Positions 1 to 9,773 of a stretch of 64,000 nucleotides of DNA are shown here, piece by piece. This DNA is from Roseinatronobacter monicus. GTDB lineage: Bacteria > Pseudomonadota > Alphaproteobacteria > Rhodobacterales > Rhodobacteraceae. The DNA is taken from the NCBI RefSeq assembly GCF_006716865.1, contig NZ_VFPT01000005.1:81768-145767 (forward strand), in the 5' to 3' direction. Under the pieces are notes generated by a model. It did not search any database. It saw only the letters and a program-made list of their open reading frames with translations, and was not told where the DNA came from. Within the stretch, counting starts at the first letter, position 1. Every line of letters begins with the position of its first letter. The translations under genes were made by a program, and so were the position numbers.

Positions 1-2
1 TT

Positions 3-269
<267 letters not shown>

Positions 270-338
270 TAGCTATGCGTCTGAGATGATTCTACTATGT
301 TCCCGTTATGTTCACCTTCAAATATAATGGGGCGCACG

Positions 339-1009
339 ATGGATCATGGTTATTTTGTTGAGTGGTTTTCAGCGATTGAATACCTCTCGGAGGTTCAAAG
401 ATCAGAAGTCGAGCGTGCTTTGGGTCGCCAACAGCCCCTGAACGAAGTTGTACAAGTTCTTGAGAGCCGGATCGGTTCGGATCGGCAATGTCCACACTGC
501 GCTTCGGCTGGGGCAACTCGCAGGGGGTTTTCGAATGGTCTGCGGCGCTATCACTGTGGGAACTGCACGAAAACGTTCAACTGCTTGACGGGCACACCTC
601 TGGCACGCCTGCGCCACAAAGCACTCTGGCATGAATTTGGAGCGTCATTGGCAGCGGATGAGACAATCGTCCAGTCCGCGCAACGCTGCAATGTTGCAAA
701 CAGCACAGCCTTTCGATGGCGTCATCGGTTCTTGAAAGCCGTAACCAGCGAAGTGAAGTTGAGCGGCATTGTGGAGGCTGACGAAACCTTCGTTCTTGAA
801 AGTCACAAAGGATCCCGCACCCTTGATCGTAAACCACGCAAGCGCGGCGGATCTGCCAAAAAGCGAGGCCTATCGTCTGAACAAGTCCCTGTGCTGGTGG
901 CAGTGGATAGATCAGGGGCAACCGAATGTGCAATTCTGCAAAAGCTAAGTGCAGCAGCTCTTGAAAACGCTCTGCGCCCTCTCCTCAACAGCGACACCCT
1001 CTTGGTTAC
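339..1009 (+). pseudogene. ISXO2-like transposase, N-terminal part
   Basis: This is the DDE transposase of the IS1595 family. An N-terminal zinc ribbon (CPHC then CGNC about 30 residues later) is followed by a helix-turn-helix-like stretch and the start of the catalytic domain (EADETFVLESHKG). I chose ATG 339 because the IS1595 zinc-ribbon region follows it at normal distance; an upstream ATG at 297 is possible. Reading stops at 1009, where IS3 inserted after LLVT; the remainder is at 2278-2581. Confidence 0.85.
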
Positions 1010-1071
1010 AGAGGTGGTCCTGGTTTTTCGACCAGTTTTATGCCGCGCAGCGCTCTGGCATGGGTTTCCTA

Positions 1072-1902
1072 TCACGCGGCAAGTTTCATGTTTGGTTTGC
1101 GATTATCATAAACTTCGTCCGGGGTCATCAGGCCGTGGGATGAATGCGGGCGTTCTTCATTGTAATAAGCGATCCAGGTGCCGATCCCCTGGCGCGCCTC
1201 CCGGCCAGTTTCGAAGGTGTTCAAGAAGACGCATTCGTATTTCAAGGACCGCCACAGTCGTTCGATCATGCGGTTGTCGATCCAGCGGCCGCGCCCATCC
1301 ATCGAAATCTTCACCTTTGCGTCTTTCAAAACGTCGGTGAAATCGGTGCTGGTGAACTGGCTGCCCTGGTCCGAATTGAAAATTTCGGGCGGGCCATAGG
1401 TGGCCAGTGCCTCCTTCAAGGCCTCGACGCAGAACCCGGCATCCATAGTATTGGACAGCCGCCAGCTCAGCACCTTGCGGCTGTGCCAGTCCATGATGGC
1501 GACCAGATACAAAAACCCGCGCTGCATGCGGATATAGGTAATGTCCGTACACCACACCTGGTTGGGACGCGTGATGGGCAGATCTTTTAGAAGATATGGA
1601 TAAACCTTGTGTTCGGGGTTTTTCTTACTGGTCTTGGGTTCCTGATAGATCGGCACCAAACGCATGAGCCGCATCAGCCGTCTTGCGCGATGGCGGCCGC
1701 ATTTGTGACCCTCTCTTTGCATATGACGCGCCATCTGCCGCGAGCCGTACCATGGCGTTTTCAGGAATTGCTCGTCGATGATCTTCATGAATTTCAGGTT
1801 TTCCGCGCTTTCACCGCAGGGCTGATAGTACAGCGTCGATCGGGCGAGCGACAGCAGTGTGCATTGCCGCCGGACACTCAGTTTGGGATGATCTTTCTTC
1901 AC
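1072..1902 (-). CDS. IS3-family transposase OrfB
   Basis: This 276-residue protein has the HTH_21 region (KTPWYGSRQMARHMQREGHK) and an rve integrase core. Catalytic positions are visible as D in CTDITY, D in NSDQGSQFTS and E in MIERLWRSLKYE. The GTG start overlaps the orfA stop (GTGA), and an A-rich GGCAAAAAG stretch just upstream could serve programmed -1 frameshifting to make OrfAB, as known for IS3. The gene is intact. Confidence 0.93.
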   Translation of the reverse strand: MKKDHPKLSVRRQCTLLSLARSTLYYQPCGESAENLKFMKIIDEQFLKTPWYGSRQMARHMQREGHKCGRHRARRLMRLMRLVPIYQEPKTSKKNPEHKVYPYLLKDLPITRPNQVWCTDITYIRMQRGFLYLVAIMDWHSRKVLSWRLSNTMDAGFCVEALKEALATYGPPEIFNSDQGSQFTSTDFTDVLKDAKVKISMDGRGRWIDNRMIERLWRSLKYECVFLNTFETGREARQGIGTWIAYYNEERPHSSHGLMTPDEVYDNRKPNMKLAA

Positions 1903-2207
1903 GGCTTTTTGCCTCCAGTCCCGAGAATGAGCCTGGAGGCATCCGCCAAAAAATCCCGTTCCACTACCAATTGGCCAATCTTGGCGTGCAGCTTCTCTAC
2001 ATCCTTGCCGGAAATCACTGGTTCACCAACCGGCTTGGCGTCAAACGACTGCGCCATCTTGGCAATTGCCGTGCGTTTCCAGCCGTTGATCATCGTCGGA
2101 TGTACTTCATATTTCTTCGACAGCTCTGCCGTCGTCAACTCTTCACGGATCGCTTCCAAGGCAACCTTCGCCTTGAATTCTGCCGTGTAACGCTTCTGTT
2201 TCGCCAT
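1899..2207 (-). CDS. IS3-family transposase OrfA (helix-turn-helix)
   Basis: This 102-residue HTH_Tnp_1-type protein (YTAEFKAKVALEAIREELT, then AELSKKYEVHPTMINGWKR) ends in a leucine-zipper-like segment (VEKLHAKIGQLVVERDFL). It binds the IS ends. It is identical in sequence to the orfA of the copy at 51004-51312. Confidence 0.93.
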   Translation of the reverse strand: MAKQKRYTAEFKAKVALEAIREELTTAELSKKYEVHPTMINGWKRTAIAKMAQSFDAKPVGEPVISGKDVEKLHAKIGQLVVERDFLADASRLILGTGGKKP

Positions 2208-2277
2208 ATCGATTGTTCGTCCTTCTTCAGTTGCCAGAGCTTAGCAACTGGTCCGAATTTCCGCGACCACCTCTTAC

Positions 2278-2581
2278 CGATAGCTGCACAAGCTATCCGC
2301 CGTGCGCGGCAGCTCTGGGCATCACTCATGAAGCGATCAACCTGAGCGCCGGCGAACGCGTTCGCGGGGAAATCCATATTCAGACGGTTAACAGTCGGCA
2401 TGAACGCCTGAAAGGTTTCTTGAGAAATCATCGTGGCGTCGCAACGCGCTATCTCGACAGCTATCTGCGATGGTACAAACTCACCATCTTGCCGAAAACC
2501 CCATCCGCAAGGTCCGTCTTGGCAACTGCATTGGGACTTATCCCCGTCTCTCAACCTTTACGCATAGCTAATGCGAAATGA
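2278..2581 (+). pseudogene. ISXO2-like transposase, C-terminal part
   Basis: This is the remainder of the IS1595-type transposase after the nested IS3. It continues in frame from 1009 (LLVT joined to DSCTSYPPCAAALG) and ends with the family-typical block around NSRHERLKGFLRNHRGVATR. The stop overlaps the right inverted repeat. Excision of the IS3 with one TAC copy would restore an uninterrupted frame. Confidence 0.85.
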
Positions 2582-2592
2582 GCCTTATGGTA

Positions 2593-3401
2593 TGGATGCC
2601 AGTCGCAACAACCGTGGTGAAGCCCATGAGAATGGCGCCGTGGAATCGCAGAACCGTCACTTGAAGAAGGCCATCGCACAGGCACTGATCCTGCGCGGCA
2701 GCCGTGATTTTGCATCTGTGGCCGAGTATCGTCGTTTCATTGATATGCTGGTGGCGCGGCGCAATCGACAGCGTATGGAAGCGGTTGAGGTAGAACAGCT
2801 GCATCTTAAACCTTTGCCGCCGCGGCGCACCACAGACTATACGGAAGTTATCGTGCCGGTCACAAGAATGGGCGGCTTCAGGGTCAAAAGCATCTTTTAC
2901 AGCGCGCCGTCACAGCTCATCGGGCAGCGTTTGCGCATCCATCTATATGATGACCGCCTCGACGCATTCTTGGGCAGCACCCTTGTCGCAACGCATCCCC
3001 GTGGCCGAGGCCGTAACGATGGCCATCGTGTCCATGTCATCAATTACCACCACGTTATCCATGCCTTGAAGCGCAAACCACAGGCTCTTTGGAGCTCGAT
3101 CTACCGCGATAGCCTCTTCCCCCGCACCGAATACGCGCAGGCCTGGGAAGTGCTACAGCACAGCCTGCCGCGACGCGACGCCTGCCGCCGCATGGTCGCT
3201 CTGCTCTTTATTGCCCACGATCAAGCCTGCGAAGCGGAATTGGCACGTCTTCTTGCTGACGATCTCGGCTCTGGTTTGATACCGGACCCAAAGACGCTCG
3301 CGACACAGCTCACCCCTAAACACGCGGTGCTGCCAAAGGATGTTGTGGTTTCTCATCCGTCGCTGGACAGCTTCGATGCGCTGCTGGAGGTACGCGCATG
3401 A
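2593..3401 (+). pseudogene. istA: IstA transposase of IS21-A, C-terminal part
   Basis: This continues IstA from base 255. It starts at the catalytic Glu region (NNRGEAHENGAVESQNRHLKK in continuous frame) and runs to the natural stop. The last codons overlap the istB start (ATGA at 3398-3401), the usual translational coupling in IS21. The C-terminal beta-barrel-like segment (YTEVIVPVTRMGGFRVKSIF) matches the family. Confidence 0.88.
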
Positions 3402-4219
3402 CCTCCCGGGAGATCGACATCCACACGCTGCCCAGCATGCTGAGCGCCCTGCGCTTACCCAGCTTCCACAAGCTATGGCAGGAAATCGCCACACGAGCCG
3501 ATACCGAAGGCTGGCCGGCTGCGCGCTTCCTGGCCGTGCTGGCCGAATACGAACTCGCCGAGCGGGACATGCGCCGCATGCGCCGTCATCTGAATGAATC
3601 CCAGCTCCCAGCTGGAAAGACTTTGGCAACCTTCGATTTCAAAGCTCTGCTTACCTTACCACGCGCCCGGGTCGAAGCTCTGGCTGCGGGAGATTGGTTG
3701 GACGGCGGCGCAAACCTGATCGCCATTGGCAACTCCGGCACGGGCAAGACCCACATTCTCTGTGCCATTGGCCATGCCCTGATCGAAGCAGGCCATAGGG
3801 TCTTCTATACCCGGACCAGCGATCTTGTCCAAAGACTGCAAGCCGCACGTCGGGATCTGGTGCTCGAAGCAGCTTTGGCCAAGCTCGACAAATTTGACCT
3901 GATCATCCTTGATGACATTACCTATGCCCACAAGGATCAGGCCGAAACCGGGGTGCTCTTCGAACTGATTGCCCGGCGATACGAATATCGCAGCATCGCC
4001 ATCGCGGCCAATCAGCCGTTCAGTGGATGGGATCAAATCTTTCCCGACAAAGCCATGACCGTCGCGGCCATCGACCGACTTGTCCACCATGCCAGCATTC
4101 TTGAGATGAATGCGCAAAGCTTTCGCCAAAGAAGCGCTGCGGCCAACATGAAAATGCAAAACGAAGCCTCAGCGACAACCAAAAACGACAACCAAGAAGA
4201 AGGAAAAAACCTGACCTAA
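3398..4219 (+). CDS. istB: IS21-family helper ATPase IstB
   Basis: IstB is the AAA+ ATPase that helps IstA select targets. The 273-residue protein has a Walker A motif (GNSGTGKTH, about residues 109-117) and a Walker B motif (DLIILDDI), with an N-terminal helical IstB domain. The start overlaps the istA stop. The C-terminal tail is polar and Lys/Asn-rich. The gene is intact, but its istA partner is split, so the element is probably not autonomous now. Confidence 0.92.
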   Translation: MTSREIDIHTLPSMLSALRLPSFHKLWQEIATRADTEGWPAARFLAVLAEYELAERDMRRMRRHLNESQLPAGKTLATFDFKALLTLPRARVEALAAGDWLDGGANLIAIGNSGTGKTHILCAIGHALIEAGHRVFYTRTSDLVQRLQAARRDLVLEAALAKLDKFDLIILDDITYAHKDQAETGVLFELIARRYEYRSIAIAANQPFSGWDQIFPDKAMTVAAIDRLVHHASILEMNAQSFRQRSAAANMKMQNEASATTKNDNQEEGKNLT

Positions 4220-4377
4220 AGACAGTAAAAAACACAACCCCGGCGGCCGCTATAACCGGCCAAGGTGGTTGTCGGCACCGGACAAGGTGGTTGACGCGCT
4301 ACAACATCTATCCTGATTTCGCGGAAGTGGTGTTTTCGAATATGGATGATGTTGAGCTAGCCCCGGGAGCGTTGGCC

Positions 4378-5259
4378 ATGGAAAAAGAAGGGGGTGACGT
4401 TATCGAGATTACCTCGGTTTCTGGTCTTCTGAAAGCTCTACGGAGCAACAATCGAGATCAGCACATTTTTCGTGGTGAACACGCTGACTTTGGAGAGACT
4501 TCCCTCATCCCTTCATACGGGCGTATGATACGCCATCTAGTCCCGGATGAATTGAAAAAAATAAGTGGAAACCATTTTTTTCAGAATCCACCACCACCCA
4601 AAGTCATCTCTGCGATCAAAGCTGAAAGCAACTACCTGACCCAGTTCTACTCTAAGCTCAGCGAGCATCTACAAGAGCGATTGGCACTAGATCTGCTAGA
4701 TGCCCAGCATAGGGGTCTACCAACACGGTTGCTTGATTGGTCTGAAAACCCGCTTGTTGCACTCTTCTTCGCGACAAAAAACCCTGACGAGGACGGCTTT
4801 CTGTTTTCACTGAGGGTAGACAGAATCGCCATTTGGACAGGAAATGATCTCCTCAACTCGACGGGGGGAATACCCGGAAATAGTACCATAGACTGGAACA
4901 TTGAAATCATGTTTCCGGTCAGAATAGGTCAACGGATCAGCCGCCAGCTTGGATGCTTTACAGTCCACAGAGCGCCGTGGCTTCGTGCCGATCACGATTT
5001 TAAAACTGTCATATCAACGACATCAACAGGCGCACGTTGCATTAACGCAACAGCCCAATCGCCACGCGTTCTTAGGCATCACGTTACTCGTTACAAAATC
5101 CCCAAGACAGTTAAGCCTGAATTGCGGAGGGAAGTTTCGCTTCTCGGCGTCAACTGCAAAACCCTTTGGTTGAACACAGAAGATACAATCAAAGCGGATG
5201 CCGAAAAGCGCCTGAATGATGCCTTAATACATATTCTAGTGCAGTGCGGTATGGTATAA
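4378..5259 (+). CDS. FRG-domain protein, possibly defence-related
   Basis: The FRG domain is recognisable from FRGEHADF, SLIPSYGRM and the signature QHRGLPTRLLDWSENPLVALFFAT (here split in mention only; residues about 35-150). FRG proteins often occur in accessory or defence regions, and their biochemical role is not settled. I chose ATG 4378 because GGGAG lies 8 nt upstream and the domain begins soon after; the frame stays open to 4291, and ATG 4342 is an alternative. The gene is squeezed between the IS21-A end and an IS256 element, with lower GC than its neighbours, suggesting transfer. Confidence 0.75.
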   Translation: MEKEGGDVIEITSVSGLLKALRSNNRDQHIFRGEHADFGETSLIPSYGRMIRHLVPDELKKISGNHFFQNPPPPKVISAIKAESNYLTQFYSKLSEHLQERLALDLLDAQHRGLPTRLLDWSENPLVALFFATKNPDEDGFLFSLRVDRIAIWTGNDLLNSTGGIPGNSTIDWNIEIMFPVRIGQRISRQLGCFTVHRAPWLRADHDFKTVISTTSTGARCINATAQSPRVLRHHVTRYKIPKTVKPELRREVSLLGVNCKTLWLNTEDTIKADAEKRLNDALIHILVQCGMV

Positions 5260-5281
5260 TTATCGACAGTTTTTGCTCGCC

Positions 5282-5300
5282 GGGTAAGTGTTTTTTACCC
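5282..5300. terminator. Short hairpin after the FRG gene
   Basis: GGGTAA (5282-5287) and TTACCC (5295-5300) form a 6-bp stem with a T-rich loop, 22 nt after the FRG stop codon. There is no clear U-run after the stem, so termination is only a guess. Confidence 0.3.
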
Positions 5301-5360
5301 CGAGTGGCCTCTGCAACCGCGCAGGCTGCGGAAACTAGGCGGATCAGATCGCGAAGTCGC

Positions 5361-6761
5361 GAGCTATGCGGGAATTTGGGTGATGGCATGAATTGAAAGG
5401 CGGCGTATTGTGGCGGGTGTCAAAGCCAGCCAGAACCTCACGAGGAGCAATACGCCTATGAAGAACGATACAACCATTCTACCGTTTCGCCAATCAGAAA
5501 CTATCGTCGACCCGCTGACAGAACTGGCACGGGAAGGCGCACGCCGGATGCTGGCGGAAGCGCTGAAAGCCGAAGCTGATGCATTTGTGGCCAGCTTTGC
5601 GGACGAGAAGCTGGACGATGGCCGCCAGCGGATCGTCCGCCATGGACTTGGCCCTGAACGTCAGATCCAGACGGGCATTGGCGCTCTGAATGTGCAGCGC
5701 CCCAAAGTGCGTGACCGGATGGCGGCACTCGATCCTGCGCAAAAGATCCGCTTCACCTCGAATATACTGCCGAAATGGGCGCGCCGCTCGGTCAGCTTGG
5801 ACGCGCTGTTGCCCGTTCTCTACCTGAAGGGCATTTCCACGGGCGATTTCCAGGAAGCGCTGTCAGCCATTATGGGCCCCGATGCACCCAACCTGTCTCC
5901 GAGTGTCATATCCCGCCTGACCGCAGGTTGGCAGGCAGAATATGATGCCTGGGCGCGGCGTGATTTGTCTGCGCGCAATTACGTCTACATATGGGCAGAT
6001 GGCGTCTATCTGCAGGCGCGCATGGAAGAAAATGCCGAATGCATGCTGGTGATCATCGGAGCCACACCGGAGGGCAAGAAGGAACTGATCGGCTTTCAGG
6101 TTGGGCTTCGGGAAAGCTCGCAGAGCTGGCATGAATTGCTGAGCGATCTCAAGGCTCGGGGCCTGTCTGTCGCCCCCAAGATCGCGGTGGGCGATGGCGC
6201 CTTGGGGTTCTGGAATGCATTGGACAAGGCATTTGGCAGCACGAAGCACCAGCGCTGCTGGGTTCATAAGGTGAAGAATGTGCTGAACTGTTTTCCCAAG
6301 CAGATGGCCGCAGCCGTGAAATCTGATCTCGATGATATCCAGCATGCCGCTACGAAAGCGGAAGCGAAGGCCGCAATGGATCTGTTCAGTGAGAAATATA
6401 AGCAGAAATACGAAAAAGGCGTGAATTGCCTGACCAAGGACAGTGACGCCTTGCTGGCTTTCTTCGACTTCCCGGCTGATCACTGGGGCCATCTGCGCAC
6501 GACGAACCCCATTGAGAGCGTCTTCGCCACGGTTCGGCACAGAACGGTTCGCACAAAGGGTGCGCTCTCGCAAAAGACCGCGAAACTGATGGTCTTTACC
6601 CTCATTCAGGCCGCGTCCAAGAAATGGTTGCGCCTCAATGGCAGAAATCAGTTGCCAAAAGTCATCGAAGGAATCACATTCAACGACGGCGTCGAAGTGA
6701 TTTTTGACGCACCAAGCCGCGCCGCCTGAAAATGCGCGTCACCCAAATTCAAGCATAGCTC
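5361..6761 (+). mobile_element. IS256-family element (1401 bp)
   Basis: Inverted repeats of about 22 bp begin GAGCTATGC (5361 onward and ending at 6761). They are flanked by a perfect 9-bp direct repeat CGAAGTCGC (5352-5360 and 6762-6770), within the 8-9 bp expected for IS256. It lies between the FRG gene and the end of the split nuclease gene and interrupts no recognisable gene. Confidence 0.93.
5458..6729 (+). CDS. IS256-family mutator-type transposase
   Basis: This 423-residue DDE transposase shows D in WADGVYLQAR, D in AVGDGALGFWNAL and E in TTNPIESVFATVRHR, plus the H-R-C-W motif (HQRCWVHKVKNVL) of the family. I chose ATG 5458 (CACGAGGAGC lies upstream) rather than the in-frame GTG at 5410, which falls in the terminal region. 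The gene is intact. Confidence 0.93.
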   Translation: MKNDTTILPFRQSETIVDPLTELAREGARRMLAEALKAEADAFVASFADEKLDDGRQRIVRHGLGPERQIQTGIGALNVQRPKVRDRMAALDPAQKIRFTSNILPKWARRSVSLDALLPVLYLKGISTGDFQEALSAIMGPDAPNLSPSVISRLTAGWQAEYDAWARRDLSARNYVYIWADGVYLQARMEENAECMLVIIGATPEGKKELIGFQVGLRESSQSWHELLSDLKARGLSVAPKIAVGDGALGFWNALDKAFGSTKHQRCWVHKVKNVLNCFPKQMAAAVKSDLDDIQHAATKAEAKAAMDLFSEKYKQKYEKGVNCLTKDSDALLAFFDFPADHWGHLRTTNPIESVFATVRHRTVRTKGALSQKTAKLMVFTLIQAASKKWLRLNGRNQLPKVIEGITFNDGVEVIFDAPSRAA

Positions 6762-6857
6762 CGAAGTCGCCGCGATAGCCTCCCTTGCGCCTGCAGCGCA
6801 CGGCAGAAAGGTCCGCATAACTGCCGGTCGATTCCTCTGTAGGTCTGTGTGGTGCGC

Positions 6858-6900
6858 TTACTCACCCTGCGCGCGTCGATGATCCCAAGGCATCTCGAAC
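6858..6900 (-). pseudogene. Nuclease gene, displaced C-terminal tail
   Basis: On the minus strand these bases read FEMPWDHRRAQGE and a stop after joining to the fragment at 12196-12672. An aromatic-rich ending of this type is usual for secreted SNase-like nucleases. The tail was separated from its gene by the IS3 element at 6901-12195, which left a 3-bp AAC duplication. Confidence 0.8.
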
Positions 6901-6961
6901 AGAGATGGTCCTAGTTCTTCGACCACTTTGCAGCCCAGTTAAGGTGGATCAGGGTTTCATT

Positions 6962-7057
6962 TCAGGCTGCCATTCTCATAGGTTCTGTTTTGCTCGCATA
7001 GGCCTCGTCGGGGGTCAAGATGCCATGGGTCGAGTGCGGTCGTTCGGCATTGTAATA
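6962..7057 (-). pseudogene. IS3-B OrfB, C-terminal fragment
   Basis: This reads YYNAERPHSTHGILTPDEAY and onward to a stop at 6962, the usual end of an IS3 OrfB. It joins in frame to 8557-8897 once the ISL3 element is removed. Together with 11432-11825 the three pieces sum to 831 nt, a complete 276-residue OrfB. Confidence 0.85.
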
Positions 7058-8548
7058 GGCTATTTCGCGGTTTGTGTGGGTGGCTTGGTTTCCGTTCATT
7101 TGCCTGTGGCACAAGATGTTGTGCGGTAGGGTGACGCTGGTAAGTGGGTGAGATTGCCTGCGATGAGGTATGACATGTTGATGAGGTTGCGGGTTTTGCG
7201 ATACCCGCGCGCCCGAGCCTTTGCGGCCTGAATGAGGCCGTTGATGGCTTCGACAGCGCCGTTGCTCAGATCGCTGTCAAAACCGTTAAGTATACCATCC
7301 CAGTGCGCCTTGAGTGTCAGAGCGAGTTTCTTGAATGCTGGCAGCCTGCTGCGGCGCGCCCATTGAAACCAGGCGGTAAGCCGTTCTTCGGCCTCTGCCT
7401 TGGACTCGGCTTCAGCAAAGATGTCGCGCAAAGCCTCTTTCAAGCGAAACGCGCGTCCTGTTTTCAGGTGCATCCGAGATAGATCATGATGCTGTGTGAT
7501 CTGCCGCTTCGTCCATCTCTTCTTGTCCTTGAGCCACATCCAGCGGCTGTGTTTCAACTCAGGTCTGCTGCGTACTTCGGCGCGGCGAACCTCTTCAAGC
7601 GCCACATTGGCCAGTTGGATGACATGGAATGGGTCGAAGGTAACATCCGCGTTCGGCAGATGCTTTGCGACGCCAGAAATGTAGGCCCTACTCATATCGA
7701 TACAGGCAGCGGAGATGGCATCGGGATCACCGCCATGGGCGCGCAGATCTTCACCGAAAGCCGCCACAGTCTTTGCATCACGTCCTTCACAGGCAAAGAG
7801 AAGCCTGCCGGCCAGAAGGTCGTGAAATAGGGTGATGTAATTATGCCCGCGGCGCGCAGCTGTCTCGTCAATCCCAAGGGCGGTCACGGCGCTGAAGTCT
7901 TCGCGATCTCGCGCTGACGACACGTAATGGTCAAGAACCCGCCAGAGGCGATCGTCACCAACATCAAGCATATCAGCAACAGCCTTCACCGGCATCTGTC
8001 GCACCAGCGCAATCACAAAGGCTTCAAACAACTGACTGAAACCGCTGCCACTGCGCGCCCAGGGGACCGGAACCTGTCCGGTCTTGCTACATTGGCTGCA
8101 AGCAACACGTGGCACATCGGCATGGATGAAAGCCTTGTGCTCGAAAAAACGCAGGTGTTCCCAGATCCTGGATCGCGTGTCATGGACGGGCTGATCGGGC
8201 GCGCCACAGGAGGGACAAGCAAATCGACTTCCCGCCTTGAAGCGGACGTCAAAGTGGATCTCTTTGAGTTTGGCGTCAAAACGTACGTCCGTGACACTCC
8301 ACGGAGCCTGCAGGCCAAGAGCTGTCGTGAACAAACTTGTCTCGGGACCCATGAATACCTCCTCATCCGCTGGTTTCAGGAAGCTTCACCCTATCCAAAA
8401 AAACTGCCGCAGCTCAACAGGCTCGGCGCGTCTGACGCTGCGATATTTGAGGTCTCCGCGACAGACGCGCCTTATGTTGTGACCACAATATCTGGTAGAA
8501 GATTCAATCCGCCGCCCACCAGCAACCCACACAAATCGCGAAGGGACC
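7058..8548 (-). mobile_element. ISL3-family element (1491 bp)
   Basis: The imperfect inverted ends align around TTCGCG(G/A)TTTGTGTGGGT and begin with GG at both sides. An exact 8-bp duplication TTGTAATA flanks them (7050-7057 and 8549-8556), the length expected for ISL3. It is inserted in orfB of IS3-B. Confidence 0.92.
7096..8352 (-). CDS. ISL3-family transposase
   Basis: This 418-residue protein has the N-terminal zinc finger of ISL3 transposases (CPSCG then CSQC), a helix-turn-helix region and a DDE core. Visible landmarks are GIDETAARRGHNYIT, the D in ACIDMSRAYISG, and SNGAVEAINGLIQAAKARARG near the C terminus with the catalytic Glu. The ATG start at 8352 matches the normal N terminus. 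The gene is intact. Confidence 0.92.
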   Translation of the reverse strand: MGPETSLFTTALGLQAPWSVTDVRFDAKLKEIHFDVRFKAGSRFACPSCGAPDQPVHDTRSRIWEHLRFFEHKAFIHADVPRVACSQCSKTGQVPVPWARSGSGFSQLFEAFVIALVRQMPVKAVADMLDVGDDRLWRVLDHYVSSARDREDFSAVTALGIDETAARRGHNYITLFHDLLAGRLLFACEGRDAKTVAAFGEDLRAHGGDPDAISAACIDMSRAYISGVAKHLPNADVTFDPFHVIQLANVALEEVRRAEVRSRPELKHSRWMWLKDKKRWTKRQITQHHDLSRMHLKTGRAFRLKEALRDIFAEAESKAEAEERLTAWFQWARRSRLPAFKKLALTLKAHWDGILNGFDSDLSNGAVEAINGLIQAAKARARGYRKTRNLINMSYLIAGNLTHLPASPYRTTSCATGK

Positions 8549-8556
8549 TTGTAATA

Positions 8557-8897
8557 GGCTAGCCATTTTCCGATGCCGCTGCGTGCCTGTGACCCGGTCT
8601 CAAACCCGTGCAAATAGACACATTCGTACTTGAGGGATCTCCACAGCCGTTCGATCATTCGGTTATCAATCCACCGCCCTTTGCCATCCATGCTGATCTT
8701 GATCTTCGCATCGCTTAGCACGTCGATCCAATCGCCGCTGGTAAACTGTGATCCCTGATCGGTGTTGAATATCTCCGGCGTGCCATGTTTTGCCAATGCC
8801 TCTTTCAGTGCCTCGATGCAGAACGCGGTGTCCATGCTGTTGGAGAGCCGCCAAGCTAAAACCTTGCGGCTAAACCAGTCCATGATCGCCACGAGAT
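8557..8897 (-). pseudogene. IS3-B OrfB, central fragment
   Basis: This carries the middle of the integrase core (NTDQGSQFTSGDWIDVLSD, MIERLWRSLKYECVY). It is bounded by the ISL3 duplication on the left and the IS21-B duplication CACGAGAT on the right, and reads in frame with both flanking fragments when the insertions are removed. Confidence 0.85.
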
Positions 8898-9004
8898 TGC
8901 GTATTCCGGCGGATCCGGCCACCCATTCCGACAACATCCGGCCACCTGTTCCGGGGTATCCGGCCACCTGTGACGCGTTGCCGTGAGGCAGCGTGTTTTG
9001 GTTA

Positions 9005-9763
9005 TCAGTCCTGAGGGGTTTCGTCACCCATTTTGGTGATGGTCTTGCGCATGGATTGGCCCTCGAGTTCGAGACGGTAGGCGTTGTGAACGATGCGATC
9101 GAGGATGGCATCGGCGAATGTGGGTTCGCCGATGACGTCATGCCAGGCTTTGATGGGTAATTGGCTTGTGATCATCGTTGAGCCGCGCCCGTAACGCTCT
9201 TCGACGATCTCCATGAGATCGCGGCGTTGCGGTGATGTCAGCCTGTCCGGTCCCCAGTCGTCCAAGATCAGCAATTGCGCCTTCGTGATGCTGCGGAACA
9301 AGCGGGGGAAGCGTCCGTCACCATGGGACAGCTCCAATTCCTCGAAGAGGCGCGGCATCCGTTTGTAGACCACAGTCACGCCGTCACGACAGGCTGCCTG
9401 GGCCAGTGCGCAGCCAAGCCAGGTCTTGCCGACGCCACAGGGGCCCGTGATGATCAGATTACGCTTGTCGGTGATCCATCTGCCTGTGAGCAGGCTTTGG
9501 AACAGCGCTTTGTCGAGGCCACGGCGTGCGCGGTAATCAACATCTTCCGGGCTGGCGCCAACATGGCGCAGCCTGGCAGTCCGCATGCGAGCCTCAAACC
9601 TCTTTGTTTCTCGGCTTGCGACCTCACGGTCAACGAGCAAGCCAAGCCATTCAGCATGGCCGAGATCGGCAGTTGCATCTTGCATCTGCAGTTCGGCAAA
9701 GGCTTCGGCCATGCCGTCCAGCCTGAGGGCTTTAAGGTGATGAAGGGTTGGATGGTCGAGCAT
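9005..9763 (-). CDS. istB: IS21-family helper ATPase IstB
   Basis: This 252-residue AAA+ ATPase has a Walker A motif GPCGVGKTWLG (about residue 105) and a Walker B motif LLILDDWG. I chose ATG 9763 because AAGGAAC lies just upstream and the protein then begins with the typical MLDHPTLHHLKALRLDGMAE. The longer frame to 9949 overlaps istA. The gene is intact. Confidence 0.94.
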   Translation of the reverse strand: MLDHPTLHHLKALRLDGMAEAFAELQMQDATADLGHAEWLGLLVDREVASRETKRFEARMRTARLRHVGASPEDVDYRARRGLDKALFQSLLTGRWITDKRNLIITGPCGVGKTWLGCALAQAACRDGVTVVYKRMPRLFEELELSHGDGRFPRLFRSITKAQLLILDDWGPDRLTSPQRRDLMEIVEERYGRGSTMITSQLPIKAWHDVIGEPTFADAILDRIVHNAYRLELEGQSMRKTITKMGDETPQD

Positions 9764-9773
9764 TGTGTTCCTT

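Larger units (their letters stand above)
1010..2274 (-). mobile_element. IS3-family element, copy 1 (1265 bp)
   Basis: The ends are imperfect inverted repeats beginning AGAGGTGGTC. The element is flanked by a 3-bp duplication TAC (1007-1009 and 2275-2277). It encodes orfA and orfB on the minus strand. The second copy at 50937-52201 has the same length and almost the same sequence; one orfB substitution (Cys versus Phe near the N terminus) was noticed. The two copies are in opposite orientation about 49 kb apart. Confidence 0.95.

Noticed and set aside
5410..5457. GTG 5410 as start of the IS256 transposase
   Set aside because: It adds residues from the non-coding IS end; ATG 5458 has a ribosome-binding site and gives the normal N terminus.
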